64,000 bases of DNA from Aquabacterium sp. A7-Y (GCF_026153205.1 NZ_JAPFBW010000027.1:34617-98616), one strand, 5' to 3'; numbered from the stretch's first letter, positions 44,487 to 54,534 are shown. Notes: generated by a model not told the origin, from the letters alone. A program made the numbers and translations.

Positions 44487-46181
44487 ATGGACAACGCCGT
44501 CGCCCTGCAGCCGAACCTGACGCCCGCCGCCCCCGCCGTCCCGACGGTCGATGCGCCGACCGGCTTCGGCGCCCGCGTGGCGGCTTTGCCGGCCAAGAGC
44601 AAGATCGGCGCGGGCATCGGCATCGCCGCGCTGCTGGCCATCATCGTGGCGCTGTCGCTGTGGTCCTCGCGGCCCGACTACAAGGTGCTCTACGCCAACC
44701 TGTCGGACAAGGACGGCGGCGCCATCATCGCCCAGCTGTCGCAGATGAACGTGCCCTACCAGCACGCCGAAGGCGGCGGCGCCATCCTGGTGCCGGGCGA
44801 CAAGGTGCACGACCTGCGCCTGAAGCTGGCGTCCCAGGGCCTGCCCAAGGGCTCGACGGTCGGCTTCGAGCTGATGGACAACGCCAAGTTCGGCATCACC
44901 CAGTTCCAGGAGCGCCTGACCTTCCAGCGCGGCCTCGAAGGCGAGCTGACCCGCTCGATCGGCGCCATGTCGGCGGTGCAGAGCGCCCGGGTGCACCTGG
45001 CCCTGCCCAACCAGAACGGCTTTTTCCGCGAGCAGCAGAAACCCTCGGCCTCGGTGCTGCTGAGCCTCTACCCCGGCCGCACGCTGGACCGTGCCCAGCT
45101 GGCCGGCATCGTGCACCTGGTGTCCTCCAGCGTGCCCGAGCTGGCGCCCAAGGCGGTGAGCGTGATCGACCAGAACGGCACCCTGCTGACCGAGAACCCC
45201 GACGGCTCCAGCGCCAACAGCCTGGACGCCAAGCAGCTGCAGTACGTCAACCAGATCGAGTCGTCCTACACCCGCCGCATCATGGACCTGCTGGAGCCGG
45301 TGGTCGGCCGCGACAACCTGCGCGCCCAGGTCACCGCCGAGATCGACTTCTCGCAGAGCGAGTCCACCTCGGAGCAGTTCCGCCCCAACCAGGGCAACGA
45401 GCCGGCCGCGGTGCGCAGCCAGCAGACCTCCGAATCGACCCAGCCCGGCGCGCCGGTGCCCACCGGCGTGCCCGGCGCCGCGACCAACCAGCCGCCGGTG
45501 CCCGCCACCGCGCCGATCAACGGCACCGCGCAGCAGCTGCAGGCCGCCGGCAACGTCGCGCCCGGCAGCAACGGCGGCGCCAAGCGCGACGCCATCACCA
45601 ATTACGAAGTCGACAAGACCGTGCGCGTGACCCGCAACGCCACCGGCTCGATCAAGCGCATCAACGCGGCCGTGGTCATCAACCACCGCAGCAGCACCAA
45701 CGCCAACGGCAAGACCACCACGGTGCCGCTAAGCGAGGAAGAGCTGCAGAAGCTGACCACCCTGGTGCAGGAAACCGTGGGCTACAGCGCCGAGCGCGGC
45801 GATTCGGTCAAGGTCGTCAACGCGCCCTTCCAGACCGAGAAGGTCGACACCAACGAGCTGCCGCTGTGGAAGGACCCGCAGACGCTGGAGCTGCTGCGCG
45901 GTGCCGCCGTCCCGGCCGCCCTCACCTTGCTGGCGCTGATCATCGTCTTCGGGGTCATCCGGCCCGCGCTCAAGGCCGCGACGCCGCCCGAGCCGGCCCG
46001 CCCGGCCCTGGATGCGGTGGTCGCCGACACCGAGGTGCTGCCCGCGCTGGAGGCCGCCCCGGCGCTGAACGCCCCGCTGGCCAGCGAGCGGCTGGACTCG
46101 GCACGCCAGCTGGCGCGCGACAACCCGGCCGCGGTCGCCAACATCGTGCGCAACTGGGTCAGCAAGGAAACCGCGTCGTGA
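44487..46181 (+). CDS. fliF: Flagellar MS-ring protein FliF
   Basis: Inner-membrane ring on which export gate and rotor assemble, 564 residues. The first membrane span is about 41-60, the second near 455-475 (LTLLALIIVFGVIRPAL). The periplasmic ring-building motifs include DYKVLYANLSDKDGG, GITQFQERLTFQRGLEGEL and ARVHLALP. The C-terminal tail RLDSARQLARDNPAAVANIVRNW binds FliG. First gene of fliFGHIJK. Confidence 0.98.
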   Translation: MDNAVALQPNLTPAAPAVPTVDAPTGFGARVAALPAKSKIGAGIGIAALLAIIVALSLWSSRPDYKVLYANLSDKDGGAIIAQLSQMNVPYQHAEGGGAILVPGDKVHDLRLKLASQGLPKGSTVGFELMDNAKFGITQFQERLTFQRGLEGELTRSIGAMSAVQSARVHLALPNQNGFFREQQKPSASVLLSLYPGRTLDRAQLAGIVHLVSSSVPELAPKAVSVIDQNGTLLTENPDGSSANSLDAKQLQYVNQIESSYTRRIMDLLEPVVGRDNLRAQVTAEIDFSQSESTSEQFRPNQGNEPAAVRSQQTSESTQPGAPVPTGVPGAATNQPPVPATAPINGTAQQLQAAGNVAPGSNGGAKRDAITNYEVDKTVRVTRNATGSIKRINAAVVINHRSSTNANGKTTTVPLSEEELQKLTTLVQETVGYSAERGDSVKVVNAPFQTEKVDTNELPLWKDPQTLELLRGAAVPAALTLLALIIVFGVIRPALKAATPPEPARPALDAVVADTEVLPALEAAPALNAPLASERLDSARQLARDNPAAVANIVRNWVSKETAS

Positions 46182-46229
46182 GCCGCTTCCCGATGACCCT
46201 GAACCCGACCCACTACATCGAGCCCCACC

Positions 46230-47225
46230 ATGGATGAAGCCGGCCTGCAGGACGCCGCGATTCTGTTGATGTCCCTCGGCGAGGAAGAGGCCGCCGAGGT
46301 CTTCAAGCACCTCTCGCCCAAGGAGGTGCAGCGGCTGGGCGAGACCATCGCCAAGATGAAGGTGATCTCGCGCGAGAAGGTCGATGAGGTGCTGGTGCGC
46401 TTCAGTGGCGACGCCTCGGACCAGAGCATGCTGGTCAGCGACACCGACGAATACGTCAAGAGCGTGCTGCGCAAGGCGCTGGGCGAGGACAAGGCCAACC
46501 TGCTGATCGACCGCATCCTGCAGGGCAGCGACGTCACCGGCATCGAGAGCCTGAAGTGGATGGACGGCGGCTCGGTGGCCGAGCTGCTGCGCAACGAACA
46601 TCCGCAGATCGTCGCCGCCATCCTGGTGCACCTGGACTACGACCAGTGCTCGCAGGTGCTGCGCGCCTTCACCGAGCGCCAGCGCAACGAGGTGCTGATC
46701 CGCATCGCCACGCTCGACGGCATCCAGCCCTCGGCGCTGAAGGACCTCAACGAGGTGCTCTCCAAGGTACTGGCCGGCGGCGACAAGCTGCGCAAGGCGA
46801 CCCTGGGCGGCGCCAAGACCGCCGCCGAGATCATCAACATGCTCGGCTCCTCGGTCGAGAGCTCGGTGCTGGACTACATCCGCCAGAACGACGGCGACCT
46901 GGCGCAGAGGATCATGGACAACATGTTCACCTTCGACGACCTGATCAAGGTGGACGACCGCGGCATCCAGATGCTGCTCAAGGAAGTGCAGACCGAGTCG
47001 CTGGTCATCGCGCTCAAGGGTGCCTCGCCCGAGATGCGCGAGAAGGTGTTCACCAACATGTCGGCGCGCGCCGCCGAAACCCTGCGCGAGGACCTCGAGT
47101 CGCGCGGCCCGGTACGCCTGTCCGAGGTGGAAGCCGAGCAGAAGGAAATGCTGAAGACCGTCCGCCGCCTGGCCGACGAGGGTCAAATCGTGCTGAGTAC
47201 GGGCGGCGATGACAGCTTCGTCTAA
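46230..47225 (+). CDS. fliG: Flagellar rotor switch protein FliG
   Basis: A 331-residue C-ring protein that transmits torque from MotA. It has the EHPQ motif in LLRNEHPQIVAAILVHLD, and a C-terminal torque helix with DLIKVDDRGIQMLLKEV containing the charged residues that contact the stator. It is 48 bases after fliF, and its 3' end overlaps fliH by 17 bases. Confidence 0.98.
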   Translation: MDEAGLQDAAILLMSLGEEEAAEVFKHLSPKEVQRLGETIAKMKVISREKVDEVLVRFSGDASDQSMLVSDTDEYVKSVLRKALGEDKANLLIDRILQGSDVTGIESLKWMDGGSVAELLRNEHPQIVAAILVHLDYDQCSQVLRAFTERQRNEVLIRIATLDGIQPSALKDLNEVLSKVLAGGDKLRKATLGGAKTAAEIINMLGSSVESSVLDYIRQNDGDLAQRIMDNMFTFDDLIKVDDRGIQMLLKEVQTESLVIALKGASPEMREKVFTNMSARAAETLREDLESRGPVRLSEVEAEQKEMLKTVRRLADEGQIVLSTGGDDSFV

Positions 47226-47964
47226 CAACGGCGGCAACAACGGCGGCAAGGTCCCGCCGCGCACCGTGCAGAGCCGCTTCATCCCGCGCGAGGAGCTGAC
47301 CTCCTTCTCGGCCTGGAGCCTGGGTTCGCTGGCGCACGGCGAAAGCGGCCCGGTCCACCCGGCCGCCCCCGAGCCGGCGCCCGAGCCCGATCCCGAACCC
47401 GCCGGCCCGACGCCGGAGGAAATCCTGGCCGAGCTCAACGAGGCCCGCCAGTCCGGCTACAAGGACGGCTACCGCGACGGCCTGTCGGCACTGGAGAACT
47501 TCAAACAGAGCTACGCCGCCCAGATCACCGCCCAGGTGGGGCAGATCGCTGCCAGCTACCAGGCCCAGCTCGACGCGCTGGAGCAGCAGCTGGCGCTCTC
47601 GCTGGCGCAGGTGGCGAGCGACATCGCCCGCCAGGTGGTGCGCACCGAACTCTCGACCCAGCCCGAGCTGATCGAGGCGGTGGCGCAGGAGGCGCTCTCG
47701 ACCCTGGTGCACTCGGCCCGCCACGTGCGGGTGCTGGTGCACCCGAACGACCACCAGCTGCTCACCGAGCGCGGCCAGCTCGACCTCGAATCCCGCCACG
47801 CCCGCCTGCTGTCCGACGCCGGCGTCACGCCCGGCGGCTGCGTGGTGGAGGCGGACATCGGCGTCGTCGACGCCGCCATCGAGACACGCTGGCGCCAGGT
47901 CACCGCGGCGCTGGGCCAGCGCAGCGAATGGACCGACACCCCGGACGGCGAGGAGGCTCTGTGA
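47209..47964 (+). CDS. fliH: Flagellar export ATPase regulator FliH
   Basis: A 251-residue stalk/regulator that binds and inhibits FliI. There is an acidic Pro-rich N-terminal region to about 70, then [20 protein letters not shown] and a long helix, then the V-ATPase-E-like C-terminal domain ([13 protein letters not shown]). It overlaps fliG by 17 bases and shares one base with fliI (TGATG). Confidence 0.94.
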   Translation: MTASSNNGGNNGGKVPPRTVQSRFIPREELTSFSAWSLGSLAHGESGPVHPAAPEPAPEPDPEPAGPTPEEILAELNEARQSGYKDGYRDGLSALENFKQSYAAQITAQVGQIAASYQAQLDALEQQLALSLAQVASDIARQVVRTELSTQPELIEAVAQEALSTLVHSARHVRVLVHPNDHQLLTERGQLDLESRHARLLSDAGVTPGGCVVEADIGVVDAAIETRWRQVTAALGQRSEWTDTPDGEEAL

Positions 47965-49379
47965 TGAGCGCAAGCGCCCACCCCGCCAAGCTGCAGGCCT
48001 GGCACCAGTACATGAAGGACCTGAGTGCCTTCGCGACCGCGCCGCTGGAGCTGGAGACCCAGGGCACGCTGGTCAAGGTGGCCGGCCTGGTGCTGGAAGC
48101 GGCCGGCATCCGCGTGCCGGTCGGCTCGGTCTGCGAAGTGCGCATGGACGGCCAGCCGCCGGTGCAGGCCGAGGTGGTCGGCTTCGCCGGCGACCGCGCC
48201 TACCTGATGCCCACCGGCGAGGTGCACGGCCTGGCCAGCGGCGCCCGCGTGGTGCCGATGTCCACCCCCAGCACGCCGCCCCGGCTCGGCCAGGTCAGCC
48301 ACCCGTGGCGGCGCAGCGAGGACCGCAGTCTGCACCTGCCGATGGGCGATGGCCTGCTCGGCCGGGTGGTCGATTCGCACGGCCGGCCCATGGACCGGCG
48401 CGGCCCGCTGCAGACGGTGCACAACGAGCCGCTGGTGCGCCGCCCCATCAACGCGATGGACCGCGACCCGGTGCGCCTGCCGCTGGACACCGGCGTGCGC
48501 GCGATCAATGCGATGCTGACCGTGGGCCGCGGCCAGCGCATCGGCCTGTTCGCCGGCTCCGGCGTCGGCAAGTCGGTGCTGCTGGGCATGATGGCGCGCT
48601 ACACCCAGGCCGACGTCATCGTTGTCGGCCTGATCGGCGAGCGCGGCCGCGAAGTCAAGGAATTCATCGAGGACATCCTGGGCGAGGAAGGGCTGGCACG
48701 CTCTGTGGTGGTCGCCGCGCCGGCTGACGCCCCGCCGCTGATGCGCATGCAAGGCGCCAGCTACGCCACTGCGATCGCCGAGCACTTCCGCGACCGCGGC
48801 CAGCACGTGCTGCTCCTGATGGACTCGCTGACCCGCTACGCGATGGCCCAGCGCGAGATCGCCCTGGCCATCGGCGAGCCGCCCGCGACCAAGGGATATC
48901 CGCCGAGCTGCTTCGCCAAGCTGCCGCAGCTGGTCGAGCGCAGCGGCAACGGCCTCAACGGCGTCGGCTCGATCACGGCCTTCTACACCGTGCTGAGCGA
49001 AGGCGACGACCAGCAGGACCCGATCGCCGACGCGGCGCGCGCCATCCTGGACGGCCACATCGTGCTGACGCGCGAGCTGGCCGAGAGCGGCCACTACCCC
49101 GCGATCGACGTCGAGAAGTCGGCCTCGCGGGTGATGCACAACGTCGCCTCGCCGGACCACCTCGAGGCGGCGCGCAAGTTCCGCCAGATGTACGCCCGCT
49201 ACAACCGCAGCCGCGACCTGCTGCAGATCGGCGCCTACAGCGCCGGCCAGGACCCCGAGCTCGACGCCGCCGTGCGCGCCTTCCCGGCGATGCGTGCGCT
49301 GCTGCAGCAGGACATGCGCACCGGCGCCACCCTGCGCGACAGCTTGAACCAGATGAAAACAACGGTGGGCGCGGCCTGA
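47964..49379 (+). CDS. fliI: Flagellum-specific ATPase FliI
   Basis: Export ATPase related to F1-beta, 471 residues. Walker A AGSGVGKS is at about 197-204, [14 protein letters not shown] is the catalytic Glu region, and Walker B is [33 protein letters not shown] and [15 protein letters not shown] are typical. The start MSASAHP at the TGATG junction with fliH indicates coupling. Confidence 0.98.
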   Translation: MSASAHPAKLQAWHQYMKDLSAFATAPLELETQGTLVKVAGLVLEAAGIRVPVGSVCEVRMDGQPPVQAEVVGFAGDRAYLMPTGEVHGLASGARVVPMSTPSTPPRLGQVSHPWRRSEDRSLHLPMGDGLLGRVVDSHGRPMDRRGPLQTVHNEPLVRRPINAMDRDPVRLPLDTGVRAINAMLTVGRGQRIGLFAGSGVGKSVLLGMMARYTQADVIVVGLIGERGREVKEFIEDILGEEGLARSVVVAAPADAPPLMRMQGASYATAIAEHFRDRGQHVLLLMDSLTRYAMAQREIALAIGEPPATKGYPPSCFAKLPQLVERSGNGLNGVGSITAFYTVLSEGDDQQDPIADAARAILDGHIVLTRELAESGHYPAIDVEKSASRVMHNVASPDHLEAARKFRQMYARYNRSRDLLQIGAYSAGQDPELDAAVRAFPAMRALLQQDMRTGATLRDSLNQMKTTVGAA

Positions 49380-49428
49380 GCCCGCCCGGCCTGCCAGCAC
49401 CGATCCGACCTGAGACAAGGACACCGAC

Positions 49429-49902
49429 ATGAGCCGCCACCACGCCCTGGCCCTGGCCCTCGAACATGCCGAGAAGGAGCGCGACGCCGCGCTGTCGATC
49501 AGCCAGCGGGCCGCTGCCCAGCTCGAAAACGCCGAGCGGCAGGCGCAGCAGCTCGAGGACTACCGACGCGAGTACCAGGCGCGCTGGAGCGAGCAGTTCA
49601 AGCGCCAGGGCACGATGGACATCCTGCGCTGCTACCAGGATTTCATGGGCCGCATCAACCAGGCCATCGAGCAACAGGCCAACGCGGTGGCGCAGGGCCG
49701 CCGCCAGCTCGAATGGGCGCGCGGGGTGGTGCTGGAGCGCGAAACGCGGGCGGCGTCGATCCGCAAACTGATCGAGCGGCGCGAGGCGGAGCAGGCCCTG
49801 CAGCAGCAGCGCCGTGACCAGAAGGCCACCGATGAGCAGGCCGCCCGCGCGGCCTGGAACCAGCGCGCCGGCGACACGACCACCGGCCTGGCGGTGGTGT
49901 GA
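49429..49902 (+). CDS. fliJ: Flagellar export chaperone-escort FliJ
   Basis: A 157-residue coiled-coil protein 49 bases after fliI. It is almost entirely charged helix (for example ISQRAAAQLENAERQAQQLE and FKRQGTMDILRCYQDFMGRI), matching FliJ, the central stalk of the export ATPase. GACAAGGACA lies upstream of the ATG. Confidence 0.93.
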   Translation: MSRHHALALALEHAEKERDAALSISQRAAAQLENAERQAQQLEDYRREYQARWSEQFKRQGTMDILRCYQDFMGRINQAIEQQANAVAQGRRQLEWARGVVLERETRAASIRKLIERREAEQALQQQRRDQKATDEQAARAAWNQRAGDTTTGLAVV

Positions 49903-49948
49903 AGCCCCGCCGACGCTCCAGCACGAACCCGACTTCCGAAAGCCACCG

Positions 49949-51154
49949 ATGCTCGCCGCCTCGCCCCTGCTGAATCTTCTCAACGGGAACGCCGCCTCTT
50001 CCGGTGTCGGCGCCACCCCGGCCGCACGCACCGCACCGCCGCCCCCGGGCGGCGCGGCCGCTCCCGGCTTTTCCAACCTGCTGCAGCAGGCGCGCGAGCA
50101 CAACCAGCGCCAGGCCGAGCGGGCCCGCCCCGCTGAAGCCCGCCCCACACCCAGCCAGGCGCCGGCGCCGCGCCCCGCTGCCGAGGTGCAGAGCGAACCC
50201 GCGCCGCAAGCTCCGGCGCCTGCCACGCCGCCGGCAACGGCGCCCGCCAACGAAACAACGCCCACGCCGGCCGACAGCCAGCGCGCGGAGGAACGGAAGG
50301 ACGCCCGCGAACCCGCCGAGGCGCGGGCCGCCACCGAAGCCACCGGCCTGCCGTGGCTGCAGGCGGCGCCCGAGCTGGCTGCGGCCGCCGAGTTGCTGGC
50401 CGAGGCTGAAGGGGCTGCCGGGGACCACCGTGAAGCCGGTCTCGAAGGCTTGAAGCGGCGCGGCGGCGACGCGATCGAGCCGGCCGGCCGCGCCGTCGAG
50501 CCGCGCCTGGACACCGCCGCCGGTGTCGAAACTGCAGGCGGCGAGGCCGGGCCGAGCTTTGGTGAACAACTCGAAGCCTTGCTCGGCGACACCACCGCCA
50601 ACTCGGCCGGGCCCCTCGAAGGTCCGGCCGGCGTGGCGCCTCATGAGCCGCATGCCGGCGCGCTGGCCGGCCCGGTGCACGTCAGCGCCGAGGCTCGCGC
50701 CGAGACGGTCGCCGACACCCAGGGCACGGTCGCGGTGCCGGTCGAGTCCCCCGAATTCCCCGAGGCCCTGGCCTCGCAAGTGACGTATCTGGTGCGCGAC
50801 GGCGTGCAGCAGGCCAAGCTGATGCTCAACCCGGTGGACATGGGGCCGCTGACCGTGCAGATTGCCCTGCAGGGCCAGCAGGCACAGGTCGATTTCGCCG
50901 CGTCGAACGCCGCCACCCGCGCCGCGCTGGAAGCCAGCCTCGCCAATCTGGCGGCGGCACTGCAGGGCGCCGGTTTCACGCTGACCGGCGGCGGCGTCTC
51001 GCAGCAGGCTTCGCCGGGGCAGCAGGGTTCGCGTGATGACCACGCTGCCACACCGGGAGGCCGCGAGGGCGGGCTGTCAGCACCGAGCCAGGCAGCCGGC
51101 GACACCGGCCGGGCGCGTCGCGTCACGCAGGGCGCGCTCGACCTCTACGCCTGA
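49949..51154 (+). CDS. fliK: Flagellar hook-length control protein FliK
   Basis: A 401-residue molecular ruler. The N-terminal 230 residues are Ala/Pro/Glu-rich and low complexity, as usual. The C-terminal domain (about 265-350), with QQAKLMLNPVDMGPLTVQIA and VDFAASNAATRAALEASLAN, is the conserved FliK region that contacts FlhB. The start MLAASPLLNLLN lies 46 bases after fliJ; an upstream open frame overlaps fliJ and is rejected. Confidence 0.93.
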   Translation: MLAASPLLNLLNGNAASSGVGATPAARTAPPPPGGAAAPGFSNLLQQAREHNQRQAERARPAEARPTPSQAPAPRPAAEVQSEPAPQAPAPATPPATAPANETTPTPADSQRAEERKDAREPAEARAATEATGLPWLQAAPELAAAAELLAEAEGAAGDHREAGLEGLKRRGGDAIEPAGRAVEPRLDTAAGVETAGGEAGPSFGEQLEALLGDTTANSAGPLEGPAGVAPHEPHAGALAGPVHVSAEARAETVADTQGTVAVPVESPEFPEALASQVTYLVRDGVQQAKLMLNPVDMGPLTVQIALQGQQAQVDFAASNAATRAALEASLANLAAALQGAGFTLTGGGVSQQASPGQQGSRDDHAATPGGREGGLSAPSQAAGDTGRARRVTQGALDLYA

Positions 51155-51161
51155 GGCGCCG

Positions 51162-51193
51162 CGCCTCCCGGAACGGCAGCACGGCGGGAGGCG
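51162..51193. terminator. Hairpin between fliK and the DUF3037 gene
   Basis: A 9-base stem CGCCTCCCG (51162-51170) paired with 51185-51193, 14-base loop, between convergent genes. No T run on either strand, so a modest terminator at best. Confidence 0.4.
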
Positions 51194-51206
51194 GCTTGCC
51201 GGCCTT

Positions 51207-52031
51207 TCAGGTCGAGGCGAATTCAACGATCCGGTGGTCGGCCGCTTCGTTCACCGTCTGCACATCCAAGCTCGCCAAGGCATGGCAAATTTCCTCGAAC
51301 GCGGCGCGGCGCTTGATGTCGGTCTCCGGGGGACCGGCTACCGCAAACAACACTTCTGCAGGTAGCAAGTCCTTGCGACGCAGACGCCGAACCTTGTTCA
51401 CCCAGGCGTCACCGTGGTCGAAGATGCCGTTGGGCTCGTCCTGAGTCAGGTTGAGGGGCTTGATGACCTTGCGGAAGTCGTCGCCCCACCGCTGCACCAG
51501 CGGAAAGCGCGCGTGTACCTCGTCATCACCGATCTTCGCGGGACGGAACGGCTGAGGCAGATTCAAACTTCCGAGAAGCGCCATCAAGCGCTTCGTCATG
51601 GTTTGCTCGATGTACTCCGGTGTGGCGAAGGCGCGGTCGACATAGTCGTCGAACAAGCGCTTCAACTCGGCTTCCGGCGAATCGGTGAGTACCGCGCGCA
51701 CGCCGCCAAAGCGGACGATGGCCTCACGGGGGTGCACTAAAGCGGTAAACACCTCGCGTACATAGTCGGCGCGGCGCGAAACCGGTGCCTGTGCCGCAAG
51801 AACGCAAACGCGCTGGAGCTCACCCTGGATCGTCTGTAAGGCGGTGCGATAAACGTTCGGCGACAGTTCGTCAAAAAACCCCGTCACGCGGGCGTACTTG
51901 CGAGTTTGCAGCCGAAAATCGAAGTAACCGGTAGCGGGGCAGGTCAGTACCACCCCGACGTTCACGAACTCGCCCGTCTCGCTGTACGGCATGAACTGCA
52001 CCACGGCGTAGCGACACGCGAACTTGTTCAT
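51207..52031 (-). CDS. DUF3037 domain protein
   Basis: A 274-residue cytoplasmic protein with the DUF3037 pattern: YAVVQFMPYSETGEFVNVGV near the N-terminus, CPATGYFDFRL, and a longer variable C-terminal part. No function is established. The start MNKFAC at 52031 was chosen because it overlaps the kinase stop by 4 bases and has GGAGG 5 bases upstream; an ATG four codons earlier is possible. The obligate-looking coupling suggests it works with the HipA-like kinase, for example as partner or antagonist (inference). Codon and base usage are less GC-rich than in flanking fli genes. Confidence 0.85.
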   Translation of the reverse strand: MNKFACRYAVVQFMPYSETGEFVNVGVVLTCPATGYFDFRLQTRKYARVTGFFDELSPNVYRTALQTIQGELQRVCVLAAQAPVSRRADYVREVFTALVHPREAIVRFGGVRAVLTDSPEAELKRLFDDYVDRAFATPEYIEQTMTKRLMALLGSLNLPQPFRPAKIGDDEVHARFPLVQRWGDDFRKVIKPLNLTQDEPNGIFDHGDAWVNKVRRLRRKDLLPAEVLFAVAGPPETDIKRRAAFEEICHALASLDVQTVNEAADHRIVEFAST

Positions 52032-52768
52032 ACCGTCCTCCATAGCTCAGGGGTTGCACCGCGGGCCAGCAAGGCCAAGACCTTGTCGAGGTCGAAGTCG
52101 GCGGGCACATCCATTTCGGCATTGGCCCACTGCCACTCCGCTGGCGCATTATCGCAAGCCCACCGCGCCCTCGGGAGCGCGTCGGACATGCGGCGCAGCA
52201 ACTCGTCCTGCAGCACAAGATCGCCACAAAGCACCGGCCACTGCGCAGCGAAGACGTGATGCTCGCGGAACATGGCCACGTCGAAGTACGGATCGAAGGC
52301 GAGATTGTGATCGATCATCACCAGTTGCTTTTGGTCCGCGTCCCACAGCAGGTTGGTGTTGCCGGTGAGGCGGTCCATGTTCCTGATCCACCAGTCGAAA
52401 GCAAGCACATCCTGTTGAAGGGGCAGCGGCACTTGCTGAACAAGGCTGGCTTCGAACCAGGCAGTCGAGGATCGATGGCGCGAGCCGAACGCGGGCGTAC
52501 ACCCTATGTGCTGCCACTCCCGAGGCAGTTCCTGGCGCAAAGCTTCGTCGACCTGAACCAGTGAGAACGGTGGAATCGGAAGGCCGAGGGCCACGGCCAG
52601 GTGTGCGGAAATCCACTCGCACCAAAGACTTGCACGGTTCGTTTGCTGCCCCTTCACGTAGTACAGCGCCCCATCCTCGGCGCGGCACTTGAAGGGGATG
52701 GACTTGCCCTGTTCGCTGGGGCCCAGGACCTCAACAATCTGGAGAATGCGTGGTGCGGCTTCCGGCAT
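52028..52768 (-). CDS. HipA-like kinase family protein
   Basis: A 246-residue protein with the kinase-like core of HipA/PI4K-type folds. The features are a Lys in ALYYVKGQQ (about 39), the catalytic-loop-like NMDRLTGNTNLL (Asp132, Asn137) and a metal-binding-like LVMIDHNLAFD (Asp153). It is much shorter than E. coli HipA (about 440 residues) and lacks its N-terminal subdomain. The start MPEAAP follows GAGAGGAA. Probably phosphorylates a protein or small molecule; substrate unknown. GC is low for the locus (33 of 60 bases at 52261-52320). Confidence 0.78.
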   Translation of the reverse strand: MPEAAPRILQIVEVLGPSEQGKSIPFKCRAEDGALYYVKGQQTNRASLWCEWISAHLAVALGLPIPPFSLVQVDEALRQELPREWQHIGCTPAFGSRHRSSTAWFEASLVQQVPLPLQQDVLAFDWWIRNMDRLTGNTNLLWDADQKQLVMIDHNLAFDPYFDVAMFREHHVFAAQWPVLCGDLVLQDELLRRMSDALPRARWACDNAPAEWQWANAEMDVPADFDLDKVLALLARGATPELWRTV

Positions 52769-52928
52769 GGTTCCTCTCAGATCTGGTCGGCCAGAGCCAA
52801 GGTCCAGACGCGAGTTTGGCCAAACTGTACCGGACAGCGAGCAGCACCTCAGCATTGCAGCCCTCGCAACAGCGTCGCGCGAGGGCGCTGCTCAGGGTTG
52901 TGGCGCGACCATGGCCTCGCCGCTTCCC

Positions 52929-53681
52929 TCAGGCCAGCTGCGCGCGCAGCCGGTCGGCCCGCTCCTTGGGAGCCGGATGGGTCGACAGCCAGTCGGTCTT
53001 GGCACCGCCGCCGAACATCTTGTCCAGCTTCTCGAGCGCCTGGACCGCCGCCATGCGGTCGTACTTGTAGCGCTTCATGAAGTCGAGCGCGTAGTCGTCG
53101 GCTTCCTTCTCGTTGCCCTGGGAGTGCTGGGCGCGCACCACCTGGGTCATCAGCGAACCGAGCTCCGACTGCGCGATCGTGGCGACCTTGCCGCCCGAGG
53201 ACACCGCCGCCTGCTGCGTCGCGCTGGTCGCCAGCGCCGTCTGCATGCGCTTGCGGCTGTGGCCGCGCTGCACGTGGCCGATCTCGTGGCCGATGACGTA
53301 GCGGACCTCGTCGTCGGTCATGGCCTCCATCAGGCCGCTGAAGACGCGGATGGTGCCGTCGGCCATCGCGAAGGCGTTGACTTCCTCCGTCAGGTAGACC
53401 TTGTAGTTCAGCTTGAGGCCTTTTTCATCGCCGATGCCGCTGGTCAGGGCAGCGAGCCGCTTGGCGTATTTGTCGCTCGGCGGCGCCACGCGGTTCTCGG
53501 CGTCCGAGAGCACCGCCATCTGGGCCGCATAGGCACGCACTTCCTCGTCGCTCAGGGTGGCCGCCTTGGCGGCGTCCTTGGCGGCACCCAGCATGCCGTC
53601 GAGCTTGAAGCCGAAGGCGTGCGGCGCGGCGCTGGACAGGATCAGGCCGGGGATGGCGAGCAGGGTCTTGCGACGGTTCAT
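52929..53681 (-). CDS. M48-family zinc metalloprotease, exported
   Basis: A 250-residue protease. It has a signal peptide of about 24 residues (MNRRKTLLAIPGLILSSAAP), the zinc motif HEIGH at 132-136 inside VIGHEIGHVQRGHS, and the third ligand Glu in NEKEADDYALDFM. It resembles the periplasmic BepA/LoiP/YggG group that degrades misfolded outer-membrane or periplasmic proteins. GGGAGGAAA precedes the ATG. It is 160 bases downstream of the HipA-like gene and divergent from fliL. No known flagellar role. Confidence 0.92.
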   Translation of the reverse strand: MNRRKTLLAIPGLILSSAAPHAFGFKLDGMLGAAKDAAKAATLSDEEVRAYAAQMAVLSDAENRVAPPSDKYAKRLAALTSGIGDEKGLKLNYKVYLTEEVNAFAMADGTIRVFSGLMEAMTDDEVRYVIGHEIGHVQRGHSRKRMQTALATSATQQAAVSSGGKVATIAQSELGSLMTQVVRAQHSQGNEKEADDYALDFMKRYKYDRMAAVQALEKLDKMFGGGAKTDWLSTHPAPKERADRLRAQLA

Positions 53682-53911
53682 CGAGGTTTCCTCCCGTGAG
53701 TAATGTTGTGATGTGAAGCGAAAAATTCTAAGGGCCGGCCGGGAGCAATTGGCGTGCCCTGGCCCCCCCAAAACGGGGGAGAGGCGAGTCGCGGGCAGCG
53801 CCGGGCGGCGCCGCCCGGCGGCGAATAGGCCCGGTTTCCGCCGCTTATCCAGGCTTCCGACCGGGGCCGCGGCTCGAATAATCCCTGCACAGCCAGTTCT
53901 CAGGAAACCCC

Positions 53912-54499
53912 ATGTCCGCCGCCGCAACCGCCGACGCCAGCGCCCCTAAAAAGAGCCCCAAGAAGCTGATCCTCGGCATCGTCGCCGGCGTGGTCGTGCT
54001 GCTGGTGGCCGCCGCGGTGGCGCTGATGATGATGAAAAAGAGCGGCGCCGAAGAGGACGCCGAGGAAGACACCCACGCCGAGCAGGAGCACAAGCCGAAA
54101 AAGGCCAGCGGCCCGCCCGTGTTCCTGCCGCTGGACCCCTTCACGGTGAACCTGGCCGACAAGGACAGCGAACGGTATGCCCAGGTCGGCATCACCCTGG
54201 AAGTCGACTCGCCCGAGTCGGCCGAGGAACTGAAGGGCTACATGCCTGCCATCCGCAACAACGTGCTGATGGTGCTGTCGCACAAGACCGCCGAGGAACT
54301 GCTGGATCGCAGCGGCAAGGAAAAGCTGGCGGCCGAGATCATGCGCGAGGCGGTGCGCCCGATGGGGATCGAGCTCGACGACGAGAACGCCGAGGCCGAC
54401 GAAGAGGACACGCCCAAACCCAAGAAGAAGAAAAAGAAGAAGAAGACGGTCCACAACCCGGTGCACCAGGTGCTTTTCTCGAACTTCATCATCCAGTGA
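53912..54499 (+). CDS. fliL: Flagellar basal-body protein FliL
   Basis: A 195-residue stator-associated membrane protein. One membrane span is about 20-41; the periplasmic FliL domain has VFLPLDPFTVNLADKDSERY and VGITLEVDSPE. An unusual feature is an acidic stretch followed by a run of eight lysines, near residue 175, just before the conserved C-terminal VLFSNFIIQ. First gene of fliLMNOPQR. Confidence 0.95.
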   Translation: MSAAATADASAPKKSPKKLILGIVAGVVVLLVAAAVALMMMKKSGAEEDAEEDTHAEQEHKPKKASGPPVFLPLDPFTVNLADKDSERYAQVGITLEVDSPESAEELKGYMPAIRNNVLMVLSHKTAEELLDRSGKEKLAAEIMREAVRPMGIELDDENAEADEEDTPKPKKKKKKKKTVHNPVHQVLFSNFIIQ

Positions 54500-54534
54500 G
54501 CCCCACGGCCTGAACTCCGTCGGGAAACAGCACG

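Noticed and set aside
52929..53681. Idea that the M48 protease forms part of the HipA-like/DUF3037 system
   Set aside because: It is 160 bases downstream of the pair's promoter end with its own ribosome site, has normal high-GC composition and a periplasmic signal, so a functional link is unsupported.
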